In this document: in pieces, positions 55,427-63,827 of the stretch | Layout: every line of letters starts with the position of its first letter | How positions within the stretch are numbered: position 1 is the stretch's first letter | Assembly (NCBI GenBank): GCA_016787265.1 | Contig: JAEUVF010000013.1 | Span: forward strand, 606,116-670,115 | Reading direction: 5' to 3' | DNA: 64,000 bases | DNA from: Flavipsychrobacter sp. | Lineage (GTDB): Bacteria; Bacteroidota; Bacteroidia; Chitinophagales; Chitinophagaceae | Position numbers and translations under genes: made by a program | Notes under the pieces: generated by a model | The model's input: only the letters and a program-made list of their open reading frames with translations | What the model was told of the DNA's origin: nothing | Databases searched by the model: none

Positions 55427-56416
55427 ATGGCAAGATCAATTGCATTTAGAGAAGCGCTGCGCGAAGCTATGAATGAAGAGTTCCGTCGCGATGATCGCGT
55501 ATTCCTGATGGGTGAGGAGGTAGCTGAATACAATGGAGCATATAAAGTTAGCCAGGGCATGCTCGATGAGTTTGGTGAGAAACGTGTGATCGATACCCCC
55601 ATTTCTGAGCTCGGTTTTACTGCTGTTGCAGTAGGTGCGGCACAGAACGGATTACGACCTGTTGTCGAATTCATGACCTGGAACTTTGCAGTATTAGCAC
55701 TTGACCAGATCCTGAATACAGCTTCCAAAATGCTTGCTATGAGTGGTGGACAAGTTTCCTGTCCGATTGTTTTTCGCGGACCCAATGGTTCAGCCGGACA
55801 GTTAGGTGCCCAGCACTCCACTGCATTCGAAAGCTATTACGCCAACATTCCTGGTATCAAGGTAGTGTCTCCATCCAACGGATACGATGCGAAAGGGCTG
55901 TTGAAACAGGCCATTCGTTATGAAGAGGACCCCGTTATTTTCATGGAATCTGAATTGATGTATGGAGATAAATCAGAAGTTCCTGAAGAAGAATATTATA
56001 TCCCACTTGGCAAAGCGGATGTAAAAAAGGCAGGATCCGATGTTACCATCGTATCTTTTAATAAAATGATGAAGGTTGCATTGGGCGCAGCTGCTGAACT
56101 GGAGAAAGAAGGTGTGAATGCTGAAGTGATTGACCTTAGAACCATTCGTCCGCTCGACTGGATGACAATCCTGGAAAGTGTAAAAAAGACAAATCGCCTG
56201 GTAATCGTAGAAGAGCAATGGCCCTTCGCTTCCATCTCTTCTGAAATCTCTTACCAGATCCAGAAAGAAGGATTTGATTACCTGGATGCACCTATCCGTA
56301 GGATTACTGCGGCAGATGCGCCACTTCATTATGCACCCAACCTTGTAGCTGCTGCCTTACCCGATGTGGCAAGAACAGTGAAGCTGGTGAAGGAAGTGAT
56401 GTATATGAAGAAGTGA
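55427..56416 (+). CDS. pdhB: Pyruvate dehydrogenase E1 component, beta subunit
   Basis: Thiamine diphosphate enzyme subunit of the pyruvate dehydrogenase complex, 329 residues. It shows the start SIAFREALREAMNEEFRRD, a VFLMGEEVAEYNGAYKVSQG region, SELGFTAVAVGAA and the transketolase C-terminal domain. The alpha subunit is not in the window. Its start at 55427 is fixed by a full promoter just upstream; the longer reading begins before that promoter. The TGA stop lies inside the first GTGAAAG unit of heptad array C. Confidence 0.93.
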   Translation: MARSIAFREALREAMNEEFRRDDRVFLMGEEVAEYNGAYKVSQGMLDEFGEKRVIDTPISELGFTAVAVGAAQNGLRPVVEFMTWNFAVLALDQILNTASKMLAMSGGQVSCPIVFRGPNGSAGQLGAQHSTAFESYYANIPGIKVVSPSNGYDAKGLLKQAIRYEEDPVIFMESELMYGDKSEVPEEEYYIPLGKADVKKAGSDVTIVSFNKMMKVALGAAAELEKEGVNAEVIDLRTIRPLDWMTILESVKKTNRLVIVEEQWPFASISSEISYQIQKEGFDYLDAPIRRITAADAPLHYAPNLVAAALPDVARTVKLVKEVMYMKK

Positions 56417-56468
56417 AAGGTGAAAGGTGAAAGGTGAAAGGTGAGACGTCAGACGTGAGACTTCAAAC
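56413..56468 (+). repeat. Heptad-phased array C after pdhB
   Basis: Four perfect GTGAAAG units followed by GTGAGAC, GTCAGAC, GTGAGAC and TTCAAAC, all in one 7-bp phase, 56 bases. The pdhB stop codon (56414-56416) lies inside the first unit. The array runs up to the bidirectional terminator at 56474. Confidence 0.92.
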
Positions 56469-56473
56469 GATAT

Positions 56474-56511
56474 AAAAAACCCGTAGGTAGTAAGAACCTA
56501 CGGGTTTTATT
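56474..56511. terminator. Bidirectional terminator between pdhB and the 46-residue gene
   Basis: CCCGTAGGT at 56480-56488 pairs with ACCTACGGG at 56496-56504, flanked by an A run on the left and a T run on the right, so it suits transcripts from both sides. Confidence 0.92.
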
Positions 56512-56539
56512 TTTAAAAACAGTTCAATATGTATCGGCT

Positions 56540-56567
56540 TTCTGACATCTCACGTCTCACTTCAGCA
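56540..56567 (-). repeat. Heptad-phased array C', reverse arm
   Basis: TTCTGAC, ATCTCAC, GTCTCAC and TTCAGCA in one 7-bp phase, the reverse complement of GTGAGAC-type units. The stop codon of the minus-strand 46-residue gene (56557-56559) lies inside a unit. With array C it frames the terminator in an inverted arrangement. Confidence 0.8.
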
Positions 56568-56697
56568 TACTGCCAACAGTAAGCAGAAAGCAATACGAGT
56601 AGGCCATTAAAACGCCTGCCAATAATACAAGTTTGGTAGTCAATTGCCACACGCTGATTTCGCGGGTGTTTTTTAAAGGGTGACGTAGTCTGTTCAT
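56557..56697 (-). CDS. Small 46-residue membrane protein
   Basis: A reading frame of 46 codons from ATG 56697. The N-terminal half is basic (MNRLRHPLKNTREISV). The second half forms one transmembrane helix (TTKLVLLAGVLMAYSYCFLL). The best promoter in this neighbourhood, TTG-N20-TATTTTTG on the minus strand, ends 30 bases before the ATG, and a bidirectional terminator follows the stop. Those two signals support a real gene. I do not recognise the family. Confidence 0.6.
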   Translation of the reverse strand: MNRLRHPLKNTREISVWQLTTKLVLLAGVLMAYSYCFLLTVGSMLK

Positions 56698-56727
56698 AGG
56701 TGGATATTTTTTGGATCTTGGATACAT

Positions 56728-56758
56728 CAAAAATACAATCCCTTATACCTCCTGTCAA
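56728..56758 (-). promoter_or_regulatory. Promoter of the 46-residue membrane protein gene
   Basis: On the minus strand, TTG (56758-56756), a spacer of 20 and TATTTTTG (56735-56728). It matches the Bacteroidota consensus well. Confidence 0.62.
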
Positions 56759-57603
56759 TCACAGTTCTACCCGATTTTTTTCGTACAAATACGAAGCGTT
56801 TTCACTTTACCAGCAGTAGAGACTGCCAACCGGAAATTTCCATTCAGCTGTTTGAAAACCGCCACCCGCATAGCTTTGCCAGGGTTGCTGAATAGGGGAT
56901 TGAAAAGATTTTATAAGATGAATATCCTGCGCCGGCATGAATCCCTGCAATAGTATAAAAATGGTTTCTCCTTTTATATTTTTCGCAATATCTGCAACCA
57001 GCACAACATGCCCCGGATGACCGGGTTGCAAAAATACATCACCCGGTTCAGCCGATGCGTTTATTGACTTCGGTTTCATTTGCTTAGAAAGGGAAGCTGT
57101 ACCACAAAAGCATAGATCTGCTGAAGAAAGCGATCCAGGTTGGATTGTAATTCCGGTGAAACCGATTGACCACTATGCTTTACCGTTAGTAACTTATTCC
57201 CTTTCAGGATATAACGAACCCCTTTGCACCAATCCGAATAGTTCAACCAGGTTCCATCCGTTGCTACAAAATTGATTTGTTCATATTTTTTCTGACTAAA
57301 TAACCAGCTTGCCCTGATCAGCAATACTGCGTCAGCACACTGTAACAAAGGCTTGTTGCGGACTGGAATATCCAGAACTGCATACACTGCCTGCTGGTTT
57401 AATTTCAGCTGACCAGTATAATAATAAACGGTTTTATCGTCCTTCAGTTGAAGTTTTCTGAGAAAGTCGGCTAACCACCCTTTACTACCACGGGCCTTGA
57501 AAAGCCATCCGGAACCGGGATGGCTCCAATTGAATTCAACTTCTCTGATCTTTGAAAAAATGGCAAAATAATTGCCATAATCAGGGGCAATTGCATTTAT
57601 CGG

Positions 57604-57611
57604 TATTTTTG
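57604..57611 (+). promoter_or_regulatory. -7 element before the NtrC-like gene
   Basis: TATTTTTG matches TAnnTTTG. The predicted transcript start is just upstream of the palindrome at 57629-57645. Confidence 0.45.
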
Positions 57612-57628
57612 ATAGAGTTGAGATACAA

Positions 57629-57645
57629 ATGCAATTCAATTGCAT
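57629..57645. promoter_or_regulatory. Perfect 17-bp palindrome between divergent genes
   Basis: ATGCAATTCAATTGCAT is an 8-bp inverted repeat with a one-base centre. It lies between the DUF4846 gene and the NtrC-like gene and each arm contains an ATG. Its position in the leader region suits an operator for a regulator of either gene. Confidence 0.55.
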
Positions 57646-57676
57646 AGGCGATTCCACAAAAAAAACAGATTTTAAC

Positions 57677-58840
57677 ATGTCCCATATACTAATTATAGAC
57701 GACGAAAGAGCCATCCGTAAAACATTGGGCGAAATTTTATCCTATGAAGGATACAAAGTAGAAGAGGCATCCGATGGTGAAGAAGGATTAAAGAAATTCA
57801 AGGAGAAGAACTACGATGTGGTACTTTGTGATATCAAAATGCCAAAACTGGATGGCATCGAATTTCTGGATAAAGCAAGGGAAGCCAATCCAGATATTCC
57901 CATTATTATGATTTCAGGACACGGTACCATTGAAACAGCTGTCGAAGCAGTTAAAAAAGGAGCCTTTGATTATATTTCCAAACCACCCGACCTGAACCGC
58001 TTACTGATTACATTGCGGAATGCAATGGATAAAACTTCCCTTGTAACGGAAACCAAAGTACTAAAGCGGAAAGTGGGCAAGGTGCAGGAAATGATAGGGA
58101 ATTCTCCGGCCATCCAGCGAATCAAAGACACTATTGAAAAAGTAGCTCCCACGGATGCCCGGGTATTAATTACTGGTGAAAATGGGGTTGGTAAAGAACT
58201 GGTAGCCCGCTGGCTTCATGAAAAAAGCAATCGCTCTACAGGTCCTTTAGTTGAAGTTAACTGCGCCGCAATTCCTGGAGAATTGATCGAAAGCGAACTC
58301 TTTGGTCACGAAAAAGGATCCTTTACTTCCGCTATCAAGCAGCGTATCGGGAAGTTTGAGCAGGCAAGTGGAGGAACATTGTTCCTGGATGAAATCGGAG
58401 ATATGAGCTTATCCGCCCAGGCAAAAGTATTGAGAGCGTTACAGGAAGGAAAAATTACCCGGGTAGGGGGGGATAAAGAAATTTCAGTGGATGTACGCGT
58501 GGTGGCAGCTACAAATAAGGATCTTCTGAAAGAAGTTGAAGAGAAAAATTTCCGGCTGGATTTATATCACCGTTTAAGCGTTATCCTGATTCATGTCCCT
58601 TCGCTGAACGACAGAAGAGATGACATTCCCTTGCTGGTAGACAAATTCCTGGAAAATATCTGTGCTGAATATGGTATTGCCAAAAAAGAAATAGATCCTG
58701 ATGCTTTGGAAGCATTGCGTGATTACAATTGGACAGGCAATATCCGTGAACTTCGGAATGTTGTGGAGCGATTGGTCATTCTTTCCGGAAAAACAATCGT
58801 ACGGGAAGATGTAGTTAATAATGTTGTGCCCAGGAATTAA
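57677..58840 (+). CDS. NtrC-like response regulator lacking a DNA-binding domain
   Basis: A 387-residue protein. The receiver domain (1-120) has acidic D8/D9, phosphoacceptor D52 in CDIKMP and K102. The AAA+ domain (140-380) has Walker A GENGVGKE (167-174) and Walker B DEIGD (238-242). The sigma-54 contact loop GAFTGA is changed to GSFTSA (214-219). The protein stops just after the AAA+ lid, so the usual C-terminal Fis helix-turn-helix is missing. It may act from solution or have lost sigma-54 activation. The start ATG 57677 is chosen over 57629, which lies in a palindrome. Confidence 0.88.
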   Translation: MSHILIIDDERAIRKTLGEILSYEGYKVEEASDGEEGLKKFKEKNYDVVLCDIKMPKLDGIEFLDKAREANPDIPIIMISGHGTIETAVEAVKKGAFDYISKPPDLNRLLITLRNAMDKTSLVTETKVLKRKVGKVQEMIGNSPAIQRIKDTIEKVAPTDARVLITGENGVGKELVARWLHEKSNRSTGPLVEVNCAAIPGELIESELFGHEKGSFTSAIKQRIGKFEQASGGTLFLDEIGDMSLSAQAKVLRALQEGKITRVGGDKEISVDVRVVAATNKDLLKEVEEKNFRLDLYHRLSVILIHVPSLNDRRDDIPLLVDKFLENICAEYGIAKKEIDPDALEALRDYNWTGNIRELRNVVERLVILSGKTIVREDVVNNVVPRN

Positions 58841-59720
58841 CTGGATCAGCATTGGAAAACTGTAACATTTGTTCGGTGTCTTTTAACCAGGTAAAGGAGG
58901 GGTCAGAAGGAAGCAGTTGTTTTTCCAAGGCAGGTCCTGCAGCTATTATTTTCTTACCAGGAAAATTGTTGATCAATTCCTGCAGGTAATGAGAGAGCGG
59001 GCAATCATCCAGATGCGTTATCAGGTGAAAATACAAATGAGTAGGATTGTGCACTTCGCAAATATCCTTTAAGCTTTGGATACCTGCATTTTTGCCATAG
59101 TAAATGCACTTTGAACCATTCTTTTTCAACAAATACTGCATGAATAGAACCGGGATTTCATGAAATTCTCCGGCAGGTGTAAATAGTAAAACAGTCCTTG
59201 CATTTTCAGCATATTCCATTTCAAGTCCGTCTATTGCCAACAGCAGCTTTTTCATTACCAGTTCACTGCAGAAATGTTCCTGTGCAGGAATCGCCCGGTC
59301 ACACAACCATTTACTTCCAATCAGGTTCAGTAACGGAAAAATGATTTCCAGCATTGTTTTCTGCATGCCTATGCGAAGTACCAGCAAGTGGAATACCTGG
59401 TTAAATGTTTCCTGGTCAAAACTGGCTACAGCGGCTAATAATTGGCGGAATGATTCCTGGTGTCTGTCTGTATTGAATTCAGGAAGGCAATAGGCAACCA
59501 ACTGTTCCTGTTCTAATTCGAGAAGAGATGAAATTTTGTGCCCTCTTTTATAGAGGAAGGCTAGCCGAAGAAGTTTCTTTAAATCCTCTCCGTCATAATA
59601 ACGATGTCCCCCTTCTTTTCGTTTGGAAAAATCATATTGATACCGCTGCTCCCATATCCGCAGGGTATGGGCCTTTATCCCGGTAAGCTTTTCAATATCC
59701 CGAATGCTGAATTGGTTCAT
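58815..59720 (-). CDS. MerR-type B12-dependent regulator, CarH-like photoreceptor
   Basis: A 301-residue protein. Residues 1-70 form a MerR winged helix (FSIRDIEKLTGIKAHTLRIW). The rest is a helical and B12-binding module. W138 followed after nine residues by E148-H149 reproduces the Wx9EH motif of CarH, which shields adenosylcobalamin. H187 in GEFHEIP is the expected cobalt ligand. CarH of Thermus has His after the Trp as second light-state ligand; here it is Leu139. The target genes (often carotenoid or photolyase genes) are not nearby. Its 3' end overlaps the NtrC-like gene by 26 bases. Confidence 0.85.
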   Translation of the reverse strand: MNQFSIRDIEKLTGIKAHTLRIWEQRYQYDFSKRKEGGHRYYDGEDLKKLLRLAFLYKRGHKISSLLELEQEQLVAYCLPEFNTDRHQESFRQLLAAVASFDQETFNQVFHLLVLRIGMQKTMLEIIFPLLNLIGSKWLCDRAIPAQEHFCSELVMKKLLLAIDGLEMEYAENARTVLLFTPAGEFHEIPVLFMQYLLKKNGSKCIYYGKNAGIQSLKDICEVHNPTHLYFHLITHLDDCPLSHYLQELINNFPGKKIIAAGPALEKQLLPSDPSFTWLKDTEQMLQFSNADPVNSWAQHY

Positions 59721-59839
59721 TCCGGTTGCAAGGATGCGGTAAAAATTCCGATTAACAAAAATTTGTGGTCTTCCATGTCATAATTTACATAAAACAGTTA
59801 CAAATAGTAAAGGAATCTAGTATTATTACCTTATAATGG

Positions 59840-59847
59840 TATTTTTG
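59840..59847 (+). promoter_or_regulatory. lepB -7 promoter element
   Basis: TATTTTTG matches TAnnTTTG, 21 bases before the lepB ATG. No -33 TTG found at the right spacing. Confidence 0.5.
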
Positions 59848-59868
59848 CCCACATCTAAAATTGCCTGA

Positions 59869-61425
59869 ATGACAACGAATCAGATTTTGATCGTATCCCT
59901 GATTTCTCTTTTATTGGTGATGTTACCGGCTTTTGGCCTTTCAAAACTTTTTCAGAAAGCCAATGCTCCGGCATGGAAAGCGTTTGTTCCATTTTACAAT
60001 ACCTGGACCATGCTGGAAATTGCCCAACGCCCAAAGCACTGGTTTTTCTGGCAGTTTATTCCTGTGGTAGGCTGGTTTGTTACAATGGGCATCCTGATTG
60101 AATTTGTGAAATGTTTCAATAAGTTTAGTTTCTGGGAACATGCCCTTACCTGTCTTTTGCCATTCGTTTATTTCCCTATGATTGGCATGGATGCCAAAAC
60201 CCGTTTTATTGGACCAGAAGGTGTCAGACATTACAAAAAAACACCCATACGGGAATGGGTAGATGCTGGCATTTTTGCCATTGTGGCCGCTACCCTGATC
60301 CGAACTTTTATTTTTGAAGCTTATACGATACCAACCGGTTCCATGGAAAAAACGCTGTTGGTAAATGACTTTCTATTTGTTAGTAAACTGAGTTACGGTC
60401 CCAGGATTCCCAATACACCGCTGGCAGTTCCATTTGTGCATCATTCCTTGCCTGGCAGTACTACCAAATCCTATTCTGAACTTATAAAATTACCTTATAG
60501 CAGATGGTTTGCCAGTCCGGTTAAACGAAATGATGTAGTAGTTTTCAATTTTCCGGATGGTGATACGGTTATCAACAAGCCGGAGTTCCAGTCGATGTAT
60601 CCATATTACAATGTTGCCCGCCAATTTGGAAACGGGAATATGGAGCAGGGAAGACAATTGATATTAAGCGATCCTGAAACCTATCCCCTGGTTGTACGCC
60701 CGGTTGACAAGCGGGAAAATTATATCAAAAGATGTGTGGCAATTGGGGGAGATACCCTGGAAATTCGGGAAGGTCGGGTATATATCAATGGTGAGCCAGG
60801 CTTTGTTCCTCCCAAATCACAGTTGTTATATGAAATTGAAACCAATGGACAGCCGCTGAATGCGGAATTCATGAAAGACGAATATGATATTGATATTAAT
60901 GATGAACAGGAGTTTGCCAGGCTGAGTGGCAATATGTTTAATATGTTGCTCACTGCAGAAGCCGTTGAGAAATTACAAAAAAGCGGACTGGTTAAAAGAA
61001 TTACTCCCTTATTGATACGTCCGGACGCAGTAGCTCCAACAAAGTTTACTATTGAAATTTTTCCACATGATGGTAAGCACAAATGGACTGAAGATTTTTA
61101 TGGACCTGTATGGATACCGAAAAAAGGGGCCACCCTCACCCTAACTCCGGATAATTATTCTATATATGAGAGAGCTATCCGGGTTTTCGAAGGCAACCAA
61201 CTGGAAAAACAGGGAGATCAGTTTCTTATCAACGGACAGCCAACCAATCAATATACCTTCAAGATGAATTATTTCTGGATGATGGGAGATAACCGTCACC
61301 AGTCGCAGGATAGCCGCTTCTGGGGTTTTGTACCAGAGGATCATGTAGTAGGAGAGGCTTGGATCATCTGGATGAGTTTGAATAAAGGAGTACGCTGGAA
61401 CCGGCTGTTTAGAACTATTCATTAA
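59869..61425 (+). CDS. lepB: Signal peptidase I
   Basis: Membrane protease that removes signal peptides from exported proteins. The N-terminus (1-125) holds two or three extra hydrophobic segments typical of Bacteroidota enzymes. The serine is S158 in TIPTGSMEKTLL, and the general base lysine is in KRENYIKRCVAIGGD. The box GDNRHQSQDSRFWGFVP is near the end. A long insert between the Lys box and the final box explains the 518 residues, against about 320 in enteric bacteria. Confidence 0.93.
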   Translation: MTTNQILIVSLISLLLVMLPAFGLSKLFQKANAPAWKAFVPFYNTWTMLEIAQRPKHWFFWQFIPVVGWFVTMGILIEFVKCFNKFSFWEHALTCLLPFVYFPMIGMDAKTRFIGPEGVRHYKKTPIREWVDAGIFAIVAATLIRTFIFEAYTIPTGSMEKTLLVNDFLFVSKLSYGPRIPNTPLAVPFVHHSLPGSTTKSYSELIKLPYSRWFASPVKRNDVVVFNFPDGDTVINKPEFQSMYPYYNVARQFGNGNMEQGRQLILSDPETYPLVVRPVDKRENYIKRCVAIGGDTLEIREGRVYINGEPGFVPPKSQLLYEIETNGQPLNAEFMKDEYDIDINDEQEFARLSGNMFNMLLTAEAVEKLQKSGLVKRITPLLIRPDAVAPTKFTIEIFPHDGKHKWTEDFYGPVWIPKKGATLTLTPDNYSIYERAIRVFEGNQLEKQGDQFLINGQPTNQYTFKMNYFWMMGDNRHQSQDSRFWGFVPEDHVVGEAWIIWMSLNKGVRWNRLFRTIH

Positions 61426-61454
61426 ATTACCGGACAGCCTTCCAAACTTCAATT

Positions 61455-61946
61455 ATGAAAACCAACTCCTTTGAATTTACCTATACCGTTTACGAATCCC
61501 TTGAGGAACTGGAAGAGGAAGATGCGGCTTTACTTGTTGCGGCCCGGGCTGTAACATCACAGGCTTATGCTCCATATTCTAATTTTTTTGTGGGTGCCAT
61601 TGTAAAAATGGATAATGGAGAACTTTTAAGTGGCACCAACCAGGAAAACGCCTCTTTCCCTGCAGGAATTTGTGCCGAACGTACGGTGCTGTCTGCAGCA
61701 TCTGTAGTATATCCAGGAGCAGCAATTAATAGTATGTCGATTAGTTTTCGTTCAGCAGCATCTGAAAGCAAGCACCCGATTTCACCCTGTGGTATTTGCA
61801 GACAATCCTTACTTGAGCAGGAGAAAAGGCAACAGGAGCCAATACGAATTATCCTGGGTGGACAGACCGGACCTGTATACCTGATTCATTCAGCCAGCCA
61901 TTTACTGCCCATTAGTTTTACGGGAGAGGAGTTGAGGAAAAGCTGA
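61455..61946 (+). CDS. cdd: Cytidine deaminase
   Basis: Zinc enzyme that turns cytidine or deoxycytidine into the uridine form. The catalytic signature CAER (FPAGICAERTVLSAA) and the second zinc site PCGICRQSL are present. The single-domain 163-residue length is normal for the tetrameric type, with a short N-terminal extension. It lies 29 bases after lepB and ends three bases from the convergent csaA gene. Confidence 0.92.
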   Translation: MKTNSFEFTYTVYESLEELEEEDAALLVAARAVTSQAYAPYSNFFVGAIVKMDNGELLSGTNQENASFPAGICAERTVLSAASVVYPGAAINSMSISFRSAASESKHPISPCGICRQSLLEQEKRQQEPIRIILGGQTGPVYLIHSASHLLPISFTGEELRKS

Positions 61947-61949
61947 ATT

Positions 61950-62282
61950 TTAACCGATTTTACAACCATTTCTTACGGGCCGGTCAGGCTGAAGTAAAAC
62001 CACATCCCCATTTTCCGCGTATACTCCCAAAACCAGACAATCACTACTGAAATTGGCTATTTTTTTGGGAGGGAAATTAAGGATGGCGATTATCTGCCGG
62101 CCTCGCAATTCTTCAATGGAATACAACCCGGTAATTTGTGCGGAAGATTTTTTAATCCCTGCATCACCGAAATCAATCACTAACTGAAAGGCAGCTTTTT
62201 TCGCTTCCGGAAAATCCTGAGCGTCCAGAATGGTACCAACACGAATGTCAATTTTCTCAAAATCAGACCAGCTTATTAACAT
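61950..62282 (-). CDS. csaA: tRNA-binding OB-fold protein, CsaA type
   Basis: A 110-residue homodimer-type OB-fold protein with the CsaA pattern DIRVGTILDAQDFPEA and the closing VVLLQPDRPVRNGCKIG. In Bacillus, CsaA acts as a secretion chaperone; the fold is also found in tRNA-binding domains. It starts at the ATG at 62282; three further upstream codons begin with TTG. Confidence 0.88.
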   Translation of the reverse strand: MLISWSDFEKIDIRVGTILDAQDFPEAKKAAFQLVIDFGDAGIKKSSAQITGLYSIEELRGRQIIAILNFPPKKIANFSSDCLVLGVYAENGDVVLLQPDRPVRNGCKIG

Positions 62283-62396
62283 AATGATCAAAAATTAACG
62301 CAAAATGATAGATTTTTTTTGATTCAATGCGCAATCGGTAAACAAACCTACCGTAAATTCAGGCATCTTTTAATTTTTATCAAACCGATTGTAATT

Positions 62397-63827
62397 ATGC
62401 CCCGTTTATCGCCATCGCGTAGAAAATTCCTTCGGAGCACCTCTGCTGCGGCCGCAGGATTTTTTATTGTACCCCGCCATGTATTAGGGAAAGGCTTTGT
62501 TGCTCCCAGTGATACATTGAATGTTGCCGGCATTGGTGCCGGAGGGAAAGGCACAAGTGACCTGGCCGAGTTTTTCAAAACTGGCAAAGTAAATATCGTT
62601 GCACTCTGCGATGTGGATGACAGAGCAGCTGCAAAATCACGCCAGGCACATCCCAAAGCACCGTATTACAAAGATTTCCGGGATATGCTGGAGAAACACA
62701 AGAATCAGATTGATGCAGTTTCCATTTCTACTCCCGATCACACACACGCCAATGCTACCCTGGCAGCCATGCAGTTAGGCAAGCATGTTTACACGCAGAA
62801 ACCACTTACGCACGATATTTATGAAGCACGTTTGCTAACGGAAGCAGCGAAAAAATATAAAGTGGTAACCCAGATGGGGAACCAGGGTGGTAGTGGTGAT
62901 GGGGTTCGCAGGGCAAAAGAACTGATTGATGCGGGTATGATTGGAGATGTTCATACCGTACACGCCTGGACCAACCGTCCTGTTTGGCCACAGGGTATTC
63001 CAACCCCCTCAGGCAAACATGAGATTCCGAAGGAATTGAATTGGGACCTCTGGCTTGGACCGGCACAGCATATTGATTATAACCCAGCTTACCTGCCCTT
63101 TAACTGGAGAGGCTGGTGGGCGTTTGGTACCGGCGCCCTGGGTGATATGGCTTGCCATATCCTTGACCCGGCATTCCGGATTCTACCCATTTTATATCCA
63201 AGTTCAGTAGAATGTTCTGTTGCCAATATCTGGCAGGATATGTGGGTAGAAAGTTCAAATCCGGATGGATGTCCTCCTTCAACTATAATCCACCTCGATT
63301 ATCCGAGAACCGATGGCAAAGGCAATATTAAAATATCCTGGCACGATGGTGGATTGCTGCCCAATCGTCCGGATGAATTATTACCCGGTGAAGCGTTTGG
63401 TAACTGGGATGGTGGGATCCTCTTTGTAGGAACAAAAGGGAAATTACTGGCAGATTGTTATGGTGAGAATCCCCGGTTATTGCCAACTGTTAAAATGAAA
63501 GAAAGTCTGCCTGCGCCTACAATTCCGCGTGTACCAGAAGGGCACTATGCACAGTGGGTTCATGCATGTATCGCAGGATATGGTAAAGGAAAAACCAGTT
63601 CACCATTTGAATACGCAGGACCATTTACCGAAAGCATTCTTATCGGAAACCTTGCTATCCGCAGCTGGATGATGAAAAATCCCAATCTGAAAGGCTGGAA
63701 CGATAAATACCTGGGGCGTAAGAAACTCCTCTGGGATGCAAAGAACATGAAGATCACCAATTTTGAAGAGGCCAATCAGTTTGTACAGCGTGAAAGAAGA
63801 AAGGGCTGGGAACTGGGAACTGTGTGA
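62397..63827 (+). CDS. Tat-exported Gfo/Idh/MocA oxidoreductase
   Basis: A 476-residue oxidoreductase. The N-terminus has a twin-arginine signal (SRRKFLR, followed by a hydrophobic stretch), so it works outside the cytoplasm after folding with its cofactor. The Rossmann domain starts NVAGIGAGGKGTSDLAE and carries the THANATLAAMQLGKHV and QKPLTHD segments. The C-terminal domain has the WNRPVWP-like WTNRPVWPQGIP loop of the exported sugar-oxidoreductase group found in Bacteroidota. The substrate is unknown, probably a sugar or polyol. Its TGA stop lies inside the first GTGAGAC unit of array D. Confidence 0.88.
   Translation: MPRLSPSRRKFLRSTSAAAAGFFIVPRHVLGKGFVAPSDTLNVAGIGAGGKGTSDLAEFFKTGKVNIVALCDVDDRAAAKSRQAHPKAPYYKDFRDMLEKHKNQIDAVSISTPDHTHANATLAAMQLGKHVYTQKPLTHDIYEARLLTEAAKKYKVVTQMGNQGGSGDGVRRAKELIDAGMIGDVHTVHAWTNRPVWPQGIPTPSGKHEIPKELNWDLWLGPAQHIDYNPAYLPFNWRGWWAFGTGALGDMACHILDPAFRILPILYPSSVECSVANIWQDMWVESSNPDGCPPSTIIHLDYPRTDGKGNIKISWHDGGLLPNRPDELLPGEAFGNWDGGILFVGTKGKLLADCYGENPRLLPTVKMKESLPAPTIPRVPEGHYAQWVHACIAGYGKGKTSSPFEYAGPFTESILIGNLAIRSWMMKNPNLKGWNDKYLGRKKLLWDAKNMKITNFEEANQFVQRERRKGWELGTV

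Larger units (their letters stand above)
56807..57645 (-). pseudogene. DUF4846 domain protein, broken by a one-base frameshift
   Basis: Two overlapping frames together give one complete DUF4846 protein of about 280 residues. The first part (57645 to 57076) includes LLQCADAVLLIRASWLFS and the second (ending 56807) has GDVFLQPGHPGHVVLVADIA, FMPAQDIHLIKS and a TAEWKFP end. The frames join at the run of four A on the plus strand (57106-57109). One extra base there restores the family sequence YAFCGTASLSKQMKP. The break is thus a one-base deletion in a homopolymer, either a true mutation or a read error. The start is ambiguous: ATG 57645 lies inside a palindrome. Confidence 0.82.

Noticed and set aside
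57076..57109. Programmed frameshift in the DUF4846 gene
   Set aside because: No slippery heptamer with a stimulatory structure was seen; a missing base in a homopolymer is simpler.
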